A stretch of DNA of 64,000 nt from Alphaproteobacteria bacterium PA4 (GCA_002256005.1 NKIQ01000001.1:120865-184864), one strand, 5' to 3'. Shown: positions 46,836 through 56,252, counted from the first letter of the stretch. Translations and numbers: made by a program. Notes: generated by a model not told the origin, from the sequence alone.

Positions 46836-47816
46836 TCAACCGATTGTCCCGGTCCCCGGTTCCACGGCGGCGGCGCGCACCATGGCGATGGCGCGCATCG
46901 AGGCCAAGGGATCGTCGGCAGCCAGCGGCCAGGGCGCGCCGTCGCGGACATGGGCGATGACCGCCGCCAATTGCGCATCATAGCTGCCGGGGCCATCGGC
47001 GACATGCTCGGTCGTGCCGGCGGCGGTGGTGACGATGACGCGATGCCCCAGCTGCGGCGCCAGCGGATTGTCGACGTGCAGCGTGCCGGCGCTGCCGGTG
47101 ACGGTCAGGCTGGCGCGGCGCGGCGCGGTCATGTCGGCAGCGATTCTGGCGGTGACGCCGCCGGGTATGGCGAGCGTCGCGCTGACGGCGGCATCGGCGT
47201 TGCGCCGGCGGTGCATGCTGGCCATCGTCACCGCCAGCGGCTCCCCCGCCACGGCGCGCACCCAGGCCAGTGGATAGATGCCGAGGTCCATCAGCGCGCC
47301 GCCGCCGAGCGCCGCGTCCCAGCGGAATTCGGCGTCAGCGGTCGAAACGGTCACGTCGAACACGGCATCGACATGGCGGATGGCGCCGATCTGCGGCAAC
47401 ACGCGGGCGATGAGCGGCCAGAGGGCGTGGAGCCGCGAATGCATCGCCTCCAGCACCGGCACCCCGGCGGCGCGGCCGGCGGCGAGCAGGGCTTCGGCTT
47501 CGCCCGGGTCGCGGGTGAAGGGCTTTTCGACGAGCACCGGCTTGCCGGCAGCGATGGCGAGCAGCGCCTGTTCGCGGTGAAACGCCGGCGGCGTCGCCAC
47601 ATAGACGAGATCGATGTCGGGATCGGCAGCGAGCGCCGCGTAACTGTCGTGCACCCGGCCGATGCCGTGCGTTTCGGCATAGGCCCGCGCCCGCGCCGGA
47701 TCGCGCGCCGCCACCGCTGCCACCACCACATCGTCGCGTGCCCGCGCCGGGGCGATCATCGCATAGGTCGCGACCCGCGCCGCGCCGATGATGCCGATGC
47801 GCAGCGGCCCCGCCAT
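46836..47816 (-). CDS. Gfo/Idh/MocA family NAD(P)-dependent oxidoreductase
   Basis: This 326-residue enzyme has a Rossmann N-terminus (LRIGIIGAARVATYAMIAPAR) and the family motif GKPVLVEKPFTRDPGEAE. The C-terminal substrate domain contains GGALMDLGIYPL. These enzymes oxidise or reduce sugars and polyols. It starts one base after the stop of the GPH-type permease gene, so a shared role in sugar or glycoside use is likely. The exact substrate cannot be told from the sequence. Confidence 0.88.
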   Translation of the reverse strand: MAGPLRIGIIGAARVATYAMIAPARARDDVVVAAVAARDPARARAYAETHGIGRVHDSYAALAADPDIDLVYVATPPAFHREQALLAIAAGKPVLVEKPFTRDPGEAEALLAAGRAAGVPVLEAMHSRLHALWPLIARVLPQIGAIRHVDAVFDVTVSTADAEFRWDAALGGGALMDLGIYPLAWVRAVAGEPLAVTMASMHRRRNADAAVSATLAIPGGVTARIAADMTAPRRASLTVTGSAGTLHVDNPLAPQLGHRVIVTTAAGTTEHVADGPGSYDAQLAAVIAHVRDGAPWPLAADDPLASMRAIAMVRAAAVEPGTGTIG

Positions 47817-47817
47817 C

Positions 47818-49149
47818 TCAGCGCGTCGCCAGCGCCGCCGCTGTCCGCGCCTGTACGGCGGCGGTGATCGTCCAGCCCTTGGCCAGCCAGGCGGCAATGA
47901 TGGCGACGAGGACCGGCGGGCCGAGGAACAGCGCTGTCAGCCCGGCAATGGCGGTCTCGCTGTTGCCGGCACCGGCCTTGGCATCGAAGCCGACCAGGTC
48001 GAGCACCAGATAGGACAGGCCGACCGGAATGGCGTAGCCGAGCTTCTGCACGCCGACGAGTACGGCATAATAGAGCCCGGCATTGCTCCGTCCGGTGTCC
48101 AGCGTTTCGGCATCGACGACATCGGCGAGCATGGCGCGGATGAGGAAAGCCGGCGCCACCGCCGGAATCCCGGCCAGCGTCATGCCCAGCGCCGCGGCCC
48201 AGAAATTGCTGGCCGGCAGCGTCACCAGCAGGGCGTGGAACGCTGCATAGCTGCCGATCGACCACATCACCGCCTGATGCTTCGATGTGCGACGGGCGAA
48301 CCAGCCCCAGGCCGGCGCGCCGATCAGCCCGGCGGCGAAATAGAACAGCAGCAGGCCGCGCGCCGCCTCCACCGAAAAGCCGCGGGCGCTTTCGAAATAG
48401 AAGATCAGCAGCGCGCCGCCGAAGCCCGGCGCCAGGCTGGAAAACAGGTCGATCAGCAGCACCCGGCGCAGCAACGGCAGCCGCAGCGCCGCCCAGATGT
48501 CGCCCCAGCCGTGCGGCGCCTGGTGGCGGGGTTTCTGTTCCGGCACGGTCAGCGCGACCAGGATCAGCGCCACCGGCAGCAGCACCAGCAGCACCCAGCC
48601 CATGCCGTGCACGCCCAGCGCCGGGCCGGGCGTCCAGCCGAAGCGCGGCGCCAGCGTCGTCGCCACCAGCGGCACCGACAACAGGCCGATCAGCCCGATC
48701 ATGTTGCCAAGCTGCCACCAGCCGAAGATGCGACTGCGCTCGTGATAATCGTCGCTCAGCGCCTGGCCCCAGCTGGTGTGCGCCACCATGGCGGCGGAAT
48801 AGCCGGTGTACATCAGCATCAGCCCCGCCAGCGCGCGCAGCGGCGAGAGGCCGGGCGGCGCGAAGAACACCAGCGCCAGCCCGACCATCATCACCAGCCC
48901 GCCGCCGAGCAGCCAGGGCCGGAAGCGTCCCAGTCTGGTATCCGTCTTGTCGATGCGATGGCCAAAGATCAGGTCGAGCGGCAGATCGAGCCAGCGCACC
49001 AGCGAGAACAGCAGCCCGGTCATGGCGAGGCTGAGGCCCAGCGTGCCGGCATAATAGGGCGGCAGATAGACGACGATGGGCAGGCCGACACCGGTCAGCG
49101 GCAGGCAGGGCGCCGCAAAGGCCGCCAGCGTCCGACGATTGAGCTTCAC
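47818..49149 (-). CDS. GPH-type MFS sugar/glycoside permease
   Basis: This 443-residue permease has about twelve helices and motifs of the glycoside-pentoside-hexuronide cation symporters: SLVRWLDLPLDLIFGHRIDKTDTRLGRFRPWLLGG and RSRIFGWWQLGNMIG. I prefer the GTG at 49149, where the protein begins KLNRRTLAAFAAPCLPL and GGGGAGGG lies about ten bases upstream. The longer open frame to 49602 crosses the divergent amidohydrolase start and is unlikely. It is coupled with the Gfo/Idh/MocA gene. Confidence 0.83.
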   Translation of the reverse strand: MKLNRRTLAAFAAPCLPLTGVGLPIVVYLPPYYAGTLGLSLAMTGLLFSLVRWLDLPLDLIFGHRIDKTDTRLGRFRPWLLGGGLVMMVGLALVFFAPPGLSPLRALAGLMLMYTGYSAAMVAHTSWGQALSDDYHERSRIFGWWQLGNMIGLIGLLSVPLVATTLAPRFGWTPGPALGVHGMGWVLLVLLPVALILVALTVPEQKPRHQAPHGWGDIWAALRLPLLRRVLLIDLFSSLAPGFGGALLIFYFESARGFSVEAARGLLLFYFAAGLIGAPAWGWFARRTSKHQAVMWSIGSYAAFHALLVTLPASNFWAAALGMTLAGIPAVAPAFLIRAMLADVVDAETLDTGRSNAGLYYAVLVGVQKLGYAIPVGLSYLVLDLVGFDAKAGAGNSETAIAGLTALFLGPPVLVAIIAAWLAKGWTITAAVQARTAAALATR

Positions 49150-49300
49150 GCCTTGCAACCCTCCCCTGGCCTGTTCCGGCCCTTGGTCTGCAAAGGTGGC
49201 GACAAGTGCGCGCGCGCGCAAGCCGGCGAATATCGGGAGGGTTGGCGACAGGGCCTCCCAACGCCTATGGTCAGGCCAAACAGGGGAGGGCAGAATCGCC

Positions 49301-50605
49301 ATGACATTCAAGACATTGCTGGCCGCGGGCCTGCTCGCCGCCACCGCGCTGGCGCCGGCCGCCGCCGAAACCATCGCCATTCGCGCCGGCCGGCTGATCA
49401 CCGATGCGGCGCTGCCGGCGCGCGGGCCCTCGACGGTGATCGTCACCGATGGCCGCATCACCGCCATCAACGATGCCAGCGCGCCGATTCCGGCCGGGGC
49501 CATTGTCATCGACCAGTCGACAAAGACCGTGCTGCCCGGGCTGATGGATGCGCATGTGCATCTGGGCGGCGATGCCGATGATGCCTGGTATGTGAATTTC
49601 ACGCCGAAGCGGACCGAGGCCTATTCGGTCGCCGTCGGCCTGCACAATGCACTGATCACCGCCCGCGCCGGCTTCACCACCGTCCGCGAACTCGGCGCCG
49701 GCGTCCATGCCGGGGTCGCGGTGCGCGACGCCATCAACGACGGGCTGGCGCCCGGCCCGCGCATCCTCACCGCCGGCCCGGCGCTGTCGATCATCGGCGG
49801 CCATGGCGACAACACCTATGGCATCAACCCGGAAGTCGCCGACGCGCTCGACCGCGCCTGGCCGCAGATCAACCTGTGCACCGGCGCCGATGGCTGCGCC
49901 GCCGCCACCCGTGCCGTCATCAAGACCGGCGTCGATGTGGTGAAGATCACCGCCACCGGCGGCGTGCTCAGCCTGGGCAATGCCGGGCTGGAACAGCATT
50001 TCAGCGATGCCGAGATGCGCTCCATCGCCGAAACCGCGCACCGGCTGGGCCTGAAGGTCGCCGCCCATGCCCATGGCGCGCGCGGCATCGAAGCGGCGGC
50101 CAATGCCGGCATCGATTCGATCGAGCATGGCACCTATGCCGATGATGCCAGCATCAAGGCGATGAAGGCGCATGGCACCACCATGGTGGCGACGCTGATG
50201 GCCATCGAAGGGCTGAAGGAGCGGCTGGGCAAGGGCTTCTACACCGCCGCGGTCGAAACCAAGGCCAACCAGGTCGTCGCCCTGCAGGGCAAGCAGCTCG
50301 CCGCCGCCTACAAGGCCGGGGTGCCGATCGCGCTGGGCACCGACGCCGGCGTGTTCACGCACGGCCGCAACGGCGAGGAGCTGGGGCTGATGGTGAAGCT
50401 GGGCGGCATGACCCCGCGCGACGCGCTGGTCGCCGCCACCAGCGGCACGGCGAAGCTGCTTGGCATCGACAAGGACACCGGCACGCTGGCGCCGGGCAAG
50501 TCCGCCGATCTGATCGCCGTCGATGGTGACCCGTTGCAGGACCCGGCGGCGGTGCTGAAGATCGCGTACGTCATGGTGCGCGGCAAGGCGATCCCGCTGA
50601 AATAG
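49301..50605 (+). CDS. Exported metal-dependent amidohydrolase (Xaa-Pro dipeptidase/imidazolonepropionase-like)
   Basis: This is a 434-residue protein. A signal peptide ends near residue 22 (LAPAAAETI). Amidohydrolase hallmarks are the metal pair His85-x-His87 (LMDAHVHLGG), a lysine for carbamylation in VVKITATGGV, histidines in KVAAHAHGARG and IEHGTYADD, and the Asp in LGTDAGVF. Relatives hydrolyse dipeptides (Xaa-Arg, Xaa-Pro) or N-acyl amino acids in the periplasm of alphaproteobacteria. GGGGAGGG lies about nine bases before the ATG. The neighbouring DUF885 gene is also exported and metallopeptidase-like, which suggests peptide scavenging. Confidence 0.87.
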   Translation: MTFKTLLAAGLLAATALAPAAAETIAIRAGRLITDAALPARGPSTVIVTDGRITAINDASAPIPAGAIVIDQSTKTVLPGLMDAHVHLGGDADDAWYVNFTPKRTEAYSVAVGLHNALITARAGFTTVRELGAGVHAGVAVRDAINDGLAPGPRILTAGPALSIIGGHGDNTYGINPEVADALDRAWPQINLCTGADGCAAATRAVIKTGVDVVKITATGGVLSLGNAGLEQHFSDAEMRSIAETAHRLGLKVAAHAHGARGIEAAANAGIDSIEHGTYADDASIKAMKAHGTTMVATLMAIEGLKERLGKGFYTAAVETKANQVVALQGKQLAAAYKAGVPIALGTDAGVFTHGRNGEELGLMVKLGGMTPRDALVAATSGTAKLLGIDKDTGTLAPGKSADLIAVDGDPLQDPAAVLKIAYVMVRGKAIPLK

Positions 50606-50677
50606 TGGCGGCGCGACTTGCCCGAGGCGGCTTGGCGTATTACACGAACGATACAGTTGATTCCGGAGTCTGTTCCC

Positions 50678-52489
50678 ATGCGTATTGCCCTGCTGCTTGC
50701 CGCCACCGCCCTGTCCCTTGCCGCTCCCGTTTTCGCCCAAAATCCCCCTGCGGCCCCCGTCACGGCGGCTGCCGCCACCCCGGCGCAGCAGCTGCGCGCG
50801 CTGTTCGTCGCCAGCGACGAGGCCAGCCTGAAGCGCAACCCGATCCAGGGCCTGTTCCGCGGCGACGAACGCTATGCCGATCAGTTCGGCGACTATATCT
50901 CCGACGCCTATATCACCGCCGAAAAGCAGGCGGTGCTCGATGACCTGAAAGCGCTGGCGGCGATCGACCGCAAGGCGCTGAACGCCAATGACCAGGTCAG
51001 CTATGATGTCTTCCTCTGGCAGCGCAGCACCGATCTGAAGGGTTTCGACCCCGCCATCCTCGCCGCCACCGTCGTCCGTCCGATCGACCATTTCTCGGGC
51101 TTCCACACCTTCTTCCCGGAACTGTCGTCGGGGGACGGGGCGGCACCCTACAAGACATTGAAAAATTACGATGATGGCCTGAAGCGGCTCGATGGCTTCG
51201 GCATCCTGATCGATGCGTCGATCGCGCGGTTCCGCCAGGGCATGGCCTCGGGCGTCACCCAGCCCAAGCTCGTCGTCCAGAATGTCATCGACCAGCTCGA
51301 CAATCTGCTCGCGCCGGGCGTCGAAGGCTCGCTGATGCTGAAGCCGGTGCAGAAATTCCCGGCCGAGATCAGCGCCGCCGACCAGGCCCGGCTGAGCGCC
51401 GGCTATCGCGCCGCCGTCGCCGGCAAGATCAATCCGGCGCTGACCCGGCTGCGCGATTTCCTGAAGACCGAATATCTGCCGGTGGCACGCAGCAGCACCG
51501 GCCTGTCCGACATGCCGGGCGGTGCCAACCTCTATCGCTACCTGATCGCGTCCACGACGACGACCGACATGAGCGCCGACGAGATCCACAACATCGGCCT
51601 TTCGGAGGTGGAGCGCATCACCAAGGGCATGGAGGCGGTGAAGACCCGTGTCGGTTTCAAGGGCGATCTGAAGGCCTTCTTCGAATTCATCCGCAACGAT
51701 CCGCAGTTCAAGTTCAAATCGAAGGAGGCGATGCGCGACGCCTTCTACGATGTCGGCAAGCGTGTAGATCTGGCGGTGCCGGCGCTGTTCTCGACCATTC
51801 CCAAGTCCAAGCTGGAAATCCGCCCGGTGCCGCCGCACCGCGAAAAGACCGACGCCGGCGGCAGCTACAACCAGGGCACGCCCGATGGCAGCCGGCCGGG
51901 CATCTTCTATTTCAACAGCTATGACCTGCCGTCGCGCACCAAGCCGGGCACCGAGACGTTGTATCTGCACGAAGGGGTGCCGGGCCATCACTTCCAGATC
52001 AGCCTGGCGCAGGAAAATGAAAGTCTGCCGCCGTTCCAGCGCTTCGGCGGCAACACCGCCTTTGTCGAAGGCTGGGCGCTCTATGCCGAATCGCTGGGGC
52101 CGGAGCTGGGCATGTTCAAGGACCCCTATCAGCTGCAGGGCCGCTATGATGACGAGATGCTGCGCGCCATGCGGCTGGTCGTCGATACCGGCCTGCATTC
52201 AAAGGGTTGGACTCGCGACCAGGCCATTCAGTACATGCTTGACCATAGCGCGATGGGCAAGACCGACGCGACCGCCGAAGTGGAGCGCTATATCGCCATC
52301 CCGAGCCAGGCGCTGGCCTATAAGGTCGGCCAGCTGACCATCTCGCGGCTGCGCGCCAAGGCCGAAAAGGCGCTGGGGCCGAAGTTCGACATCAAGGGCT
52401 TCCACGCCCAGGTGCTGATGACCGGGGCGCTGCCGATGGCGGTGCTGGAGAAGAAGATCGACGACTGGATCGCCGCGCAGCGCGGCTAG
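50678..52489 (+). CDS. Exported DUF885 family metallopeptidase-like protein
   Basis: This 603-residue protein has a signal peptide ending near residue 22 (LAAPVFAQN). The DUF885 hallmark HEGVPGHH starts at His431 (His431, Glu432, His437) and resembles a gluzincin-like HExxxxH zinc site. Other family segments are FYFNSYDLPSRTKPG and NTAFVEGWALYAESLGPELG, plus the C-terminal KIDDWIAAQRG. The ATG at 50678 has GGAG upstream. Its TAG stop lies in the CTAG at the edge of a MITE-like element. The substrate is unknown; peptide or ester hydrolysis is inferred. Confidence 0.85.
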   Translation: MRIALLLAATALSLAAPVFAQNPPAAPVTAAAATPAQQLRALFVASDEASLKRNPIQGLFRGDERYADQFGDYISDAYITAEKQAVLDDLKALAAIDRKALNANDQVSYDVFLWQRSTDLKGFDPAILAATVVRPIDHFSGFHTFFPELSSGDGAAPYKTLKNYDDGLKRLDGFGILIDASIARFRQGMASGVTQPKLVVQNVIDQLDNLLAPGVEGSLMLKPVQKFPAEISAADQARLSAGYRAAVAGKINPALTRLRDFLKTEYLPVARSSTGLSDMPGGANLYRYLIASTTTTDMSADEIHNIGLSEVERITKGMEAVKTRVGFKGDLKAFFEFIRNDPQFKFKSKEAMRDAFYDVGKRVDLAVPALFSTIPKSKLEIRPVPPHREKTDAGGSYNQGTPDGSRPGIFYFNSYDLPSRTKPGTETLYLHEGVPGHHFQISLAQENESLPPFQRFGGNTAFVEGWALYAESLGPELGMFKDPYQLQGRYDDEMLRAMRLVVDTGLHSKGWTRDQAIQYMLDHSAMGKTDATAEVERYIAIPSQALAYKVGQLTISRLRAKAEKALGPKFDIKGFHAQVLMTGALPMAVLEKKIDDWIAAQRG

Positions 52490-52701
52490 GCTGTATCGAC
52501 ATTCAAGTTTCAAGAGGCCTCCGGCGGCTGGGGCCTTAGGGTCCGGACCCCATTTCGCTTTGATCCGGCCTGAAAAGCCGCCTGTGGTGCCATGCGGTAG
52601 CCAGTAATTGGGGTCTGGGGCCTGCGGCCCCAGCCGCCGGAGGCTCTGGTTTCTTCGCAATCAGCGCTCACAATGGCTGAAATGCTGAATGTCGATACAG
52701 C
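52490..52701. mobile_element. MITE-like element flanked by CTAG
   Basis: The 212-bp element has terminal inverted repeats GCTGTATCGACATTCA (left, from 52490) and its exact complement at the right end (to 52701), and CTAG on both sides (52486-52489 and 52702-52705). It has no coding capacity. It encloses the 129-bp palindromic repeat. The two CTAG copies supply the TAG stops of the flanking convergent genes. Short length, terminal repeats and a 4-bp flank resemble non-autonomous derivatives of IS5-like transposons; the family assignment is inferred. Confidence 0.65.
52516..52644. repeat. 129-bp palindromic repeat, copy 2
   Basis: This is the same element as 45035-45163 in inverted orientation, with about ten differences. 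It lies inside the MITE-like element at 52490-52701. Outer stems GGCCTCCGGCGGCTGGGGCC and GGCCCCAGCCGCCGGAGGC pair with each other. Confidence 0.85.
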
Positions 52702-53799
52702 CTAGCGCACCCCAGCGAGGAACGACTCGACATCCCTCAACGGCACATCGCGCGCGACGAATGCCTGGCCGATGCCGCGGGCGAGGATGAAGGGCAGGGT
52801 GCCGGCGCTCATCTTCTTGTCCTGGCGCATGTGGTGGATCAGCGTCGCCGGGCTGGCGGTGATGCCGAAGCCGGCGGGGCTGAGGGTGAAGCCGCAGGCG
52901 GTGAGATGCGCTCGCACCCGCGCCGCATCGGCGGCCGGGCACAGCCCGCGCTGCGCCGACAGGTCAAAGGCCAGCGCCATGCCCAGCGCCACGCCCTCGC
53001 CGTGCAGCAGCCGGTCGGAATAGCCGGCCTCCGCCTCATAGGCATGGCCGAAGGTGTGGCCGAGGTTGAGCAGCGCGCGGATATCCCCGGTCTCGCGCTC
53101 ATCGGCGGCGACGACCGCCGCCTTGGCCCGGCACGAGGCGGCAATGGCATGCGCTTGCGCCGCCGCATCGCCGGCGAGCAGTGCGGCGACATGGGCCTCG
53201 CACCAGTCGAAGAAATCGGGGTCGCCGATCAGGCCGTATTTCACCACCTCGGCATAGCCGGCGCGCAGGTCGCGCAGCGGCAAGCTCTGCAGCACATCCG
53301 GATCGATCAGCACCAGCGCCGGCTGGTGAAAGGCGCCGACGAGGTTTTTGCCCGCGGCGGCATTGATCGCAGTCTTGCCACCGACCGAGGAATCGACCTG
53401 AGCCAGCAGCGTCGTCGGCACCTGCACGAACTTGCAGCCACGCCTGAGGATGCTGGCGGCAAAGCCGGTCAGGTCGCCGATGACGCCACCGCCCAGCGCC
53501 ACGATGGCATCGCCGCGCTCGACGCCCAGTTGCAGCAGCCGCTCGGTGACCAGTTCCAGCGTCGCCCAGTTCTTCGTCGCCTCGCCAGCCGGCAGCACGA
53601 TCTCGTCGACCGCCAGCCCGGCGGCGGCGAGGCCGGCGGTGAAGGCCGGCAGATGCAGCGCCGCCACCTGCGCATCGGTGACCACCGCCAGCCGGCCGCG
53701 CGGCGCCAGCGGCCCGAGCAGTGGTGCCGCATTGCCCAGCAGGCCGGGGGCGATATGGATGGGATAGGCGCGGGCGCCGAGCGGCACATTGACGATCAT
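52702..53799 (-). CDS. aroB: 3-dehydroquinate synthase
   Basis: This 365-residue NAD- and zinc-dependent enzyme converts DAHP to 3-dehydroquinate, step two of the shikimate pathway. Motifs seen: PAGEATKNWATLE, VALGGGVIGDLTGFAASI, VPTTLLAQVDSSVGGKTAIN, the GKNLVGAFHQPALVLID block, the substrate Glu in YAEVVKYGLI, and LNLGHTFGHAYE. The start overlaps aroK by 4 bases. The TAG stop lies in the CTAG bordering the MITE-like element. Confidence 0.95.
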   Translation of the reverse strand: MIVNVPLGARAYPIHIAPGLLGNAAPLLGPLAPRGRLAVVTDAQVAALHLPAFTAGLAAAGLAVDEIVLPAGEATKNWATLELVTERLLQLGVERGDAIVALGGGVIGDLTGFAASILRRGCKFVQVPTTLLAQVDSSVGGKTAINAAAGKNLVGAFHQPALVLIDPDVLQSLPLRDLRAGYAEVVKYGLIGDPDFFDWCEAHVAALLAGDAAAQAHAIAASCRAKAAVVAADERETGDIRALLNLGHTFGHAYEAEAGYSDRLLHGEGVALGMALAFDLSAQRGLCPAADAARVRAHLTACGFTLSPAGFGITASPATLIHHMRQDKKMSAGTLPFILARGIGQAFVARDVPLRDVESFLAGVR

Positions 53800-54386
53800 G
53801 CTGTGCCTCCATTGGCATCGGACGCGTTGGCTTCGGCCAGCGCCGTGACGATGGCCTCCACCGTCTCATTGTGCGGGCTGGCCTTGCTGGCGATACGGAT
53901 CTGCGCTTCGGCGTAGAGCGGGTTGCGCACCGCCGCCAGCGCCATCAGCACGGCGCCGGGGTCCTTGCCCTTCAGCAGCGGCCTGGTGTTGCGGCGGCGC
54001 ACGCGGTCGACCAGCGTCGGCACATCGGCATCCAGCCAGACCACCAGCGCGCGTTCCAGCAGCAACGCGCGGGTATCATCCTGCACAAAGGCACCGCCGC
54101 CGGTGGCGATGACCTTGGGCGCGCCATCGACCAGCCTGGCGATGACGCGGCGTTCGCCATCGCGGAAATGCGCCTCGCCGAAGCGTTCGAAGATTTCGGC
54201 CACCGTCATGCCGCTGGCGATCTCGATTTCGGCATCGGCATCGACAAAAGGCAGGCCCAGCCGCAGCGCCAGCCGCCGGCCGATGGTGGTCTTGCCGGCA
54301 CCCATCAGGCCGACGAGCGCGATCGGCCGCGCCGCGGCGCGTTGCAGCCGGGCGTCCGGTTCGGGGATTTTGCTGTCGCACGCCAT
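53796..54386 (-). CDS. aroK: Shikimate kinase
   Basis: This 196-residue kinase phosphorylates shikimate at O3. The P-loop GLMGAGKTTIGRRLA is followed by VDADAEIE and FGEAHFRDGERRVI, with the substrate-site ATGGGAFV and the lid RRRNTRPLL. It is coupled to aroB by a 4-base overlap and transcribed away from the hypothetical/xerD genes. An N-terminal extension of about 20 residues before the core is normal in the group. Confidence 0.95.
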   Translation of the reverse strand: MACDSKIPEPDARLQRAAARPIALVGLMGAGKTTIGRRLALRLGLPFVDADAEIEIASGMTVAEIFERFGEAHFRDGERRVIARLVDGAPKVIATGGGAFVQDDTRALLLERALVVWLDADVPTLVDRVRRRNTRPLLKGKDPGAVLMALAAVRNPLYAEAQIRIASKASPHNETVEAIVTALAEANASDANGGTA

Positions 54387-54488
54387 GTCGCCCCCCGCTA
54401 TACACGGCGCGCGCGGCGGGGAAAGTGCCCGGCCGCACAGGATTTTGCGACGGATGACCAGCGTAATGGCAGCAACAGGGACGCGGCG

Positions 54489-56252
54489 ATGAAGGGGCGT
54501 GTCGCGTCGCTGCTGCTCGCCGGCTGCGCCATTGCCATTGCGCTGCCGGTGATCGGCCAGCAGCGCGCCACCGAACCGCAGGTGCCGGCCTCCGAAACCG
54601 ATGCGCCGCGCACGTCGAAGTCGCTGCTGCCCGATGATTTCGACGCGCCGACCGCCCCGGTCGCCGATGTCATCCTGCCCGGTGCCGTCACCACGCCGAC
54701 TCCGGATGCCGCTGCCCCGACTCCACTGGTGCCCGGCACCACCATGCCCGTGATCGAGGACAGTTTCGCCGCCCCCGCCAGTGGCGGCGATCTGCGCGTC
54801 ACCGGCCCGCTCAAGCCGGAAGCCGGCGGTTTCGGCCTTGCGGCCTTTTCGGGCTCCAATGGCCGGTTCGTCGCCGGCCTCGCCAACCGGCTCGCCGCCC
54901 CCACCGCGTCACGCTGGGCGGCGATCACGCTGCGCCGCGCGCTGATGAGCGAGAGCGCCACGCCCTGGGGCATCGTGCCCGGCGATTGGGTGGCGGCGCG
55001 CGCCGGGGCGCTGCTGCGCATGGGCGAGATCGACGGGGCCAAGCTGCTTGTCGATGCCATCCCCGTCGATCGCTACAGCCCGGCGCTCTACCGTGTCGCC
55101 GCCGATGTGGCGCTGGCCAGCGCCGATGTCGCGGCGCTGTGCCCCATCGCGCGCACCGGCCGGGCGCTGTTCCAGACGCCGCTGTGGGAATTGTCCTTCG
55201 GCATGTGCGCCGGCATCGAGGGCGATGACATCACCGCCGCGACGATCTTCGATTCCCTCGACGATGGCCGCCGCGTCGATCGCTTCGATGTACGGCTGGG
55301 GGAGCGCATCGCCACCATGGCCGGCGGCGCCGGCCGCGCCAGCAACATGGACTGGAACGAGGCGCCGGCGCTGACCCGCTATCGCTTCGGCGTCGCCACC
55401 GCGGCGGGCGTGGCGGTGCCCGCAGATCGTCTCGCGGCGCTCGGCCCGGCGCGCTTCGGCTGGCTGGTGCGCATCCCGACCGTCAGCGCCGAGATCAGGC
55501 TGGCAGCGCTGCGCCCGGCGGCGATGACCGGCAGCCTGTCGGCGGCGGAACTGGTCAGCGCCGTCGCCGCCCTGTCGCCGGGCGATGCCGCCGATGACAG
55601 CCGCGCCGGCCTGTTGCGCAACGCCTTTGCCGGCAGCGACCGCCGCGCCGCGCTGCAGGCGATCTGGGCGTCGGACGGCACGGGCGATTCCTATGGTGCG
55701 CGGATCGAAACGGCGCCGGTCGTCGCGCGCTGGCCGATCACCAGCGCCGATGCCGATTTGAGCGCCGACATGATCGCCGCGCTGCTGGCGATGGGCGACC
55801 AGGCCCGCGCCCGGCGCTGGTGGCCGGTCGCCGATCAGGCCGGCGGTGCGGTGCGCGCCCGCGCCTGGGCGCTGCTCGCCGTCGGACAGGGCAATGTGCC
55901 GATTTCGGCCGACGAATTCCGCGACTGGCGCTCCGAAACCGGTGCCGATGATCGCCACGCCGCGCTGCTGCTCGCCGGCCTCACCGGGCTGGGCGTGGCA
56001 CGCGGCAGCGATTGGGAGGGGCTGCGCGACGATCTGCTGCCGGCCACCGCCAACAGCTGGGTGCGCGCCATCGGCGCGGCCGCTGCCGCCGGGCGCAGCG
56101 GCGAGGTTGCGGTGCTCGCCGCCACCGGCCTGCAAGGCCGCTGGATCGATGTGCCGCCGCAGCATCTCTATTTGATCGTCGCGGCGCTGACCCGCGTCGG
56201 CCGTGTCACCGAAGCCCGGCTGATCGCCGCCGAGGCGGTGACGCGCGGATGA
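54489..56252 (+). CDS. Large exported protein of unknown function upstream of xerD
   Basis: This 587-residue protein has a signal peptide (SLLLAGCAIAIALPVIGQQ). The LLAGC at its start resembles a lipobox, so a lipoprotein with Cys13 is possible. A Pro/Thr/Ala-rich disordered linker follows to about residue 110. The remainder is Ala-rich and helical with repeated pairs of short helices (for example WVAARAGALLRMGEIDGAKLLVD and RARAWALLAVGQGNVP), like TPR/SEL1-type solenoids but too diverged to name. It lies between aroK and xerD and overlaps xerD by 4 bases. I do not recognise a family. A periplasmic scaffold role is only a guess. Confidence 0.7.
   Translation: MKGRVASLLLAGCAIAIALPVIGQQRATEPQVPASETDAPRTSKSLLPDDFDAPTAPVADVILPGAVTTPTPDAAAPTPLVPGTTMPVIEDSFAAPASGGDLRVTGPLKPEAGGFGLAAFSGSNGRFVAGLANRLAAPTASRWAAITLRRALMSESATPWGIVPGDWVAARAGALLRMGEIDGAKLLVDAIPVDRYSPALYRVAADVALASADVAALCPIARTGRALFQTPLWELSFGMCAGIEGDDITAATIFDSLDDGRRVDRFDVRLGERIATMAGGAGRASNMDWNEAPALTRYRFGVATAAGVAVPADRLAALGPARFGWLVRIPTVSAEIRLAALRPAAMTGSLSAAELVSAVAALSPGDAADDSRAGLLRNAFAGSDRRAALQAIWASDGTGDSYGARIETAPVVARWPITSADADLSADMIAALLAMGDQARARRWWPVADQAGGAVRARAWALLAVGQGNVPISADEFRDWRSETGADDRHAALLLAGLTGLGVARGSDWEGLRDDLLPATANSWVRAIGAAAAAGRSGEVAVLAATGLQGRWIDVPPQHLYLIVAALTRVGRVTEARLIAAEAVTRG

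Noticed and set aside
47818..49602. A 594-residue version of the GPH-type permease starting near 49602.
   Set aside because: It would overlap the start of the divergent amidohydrolase gene and adds a leader unlike the family. The GTG at 49149 with a strong ribosome-binding site fits better.
49271..52198. A 975-codon open frame on the minus strand opposite the amidohydrolase and DUF885 genes.
   Set aside because: It overlaps two well-supported genes in antisense and its translation has no domain or start signal.
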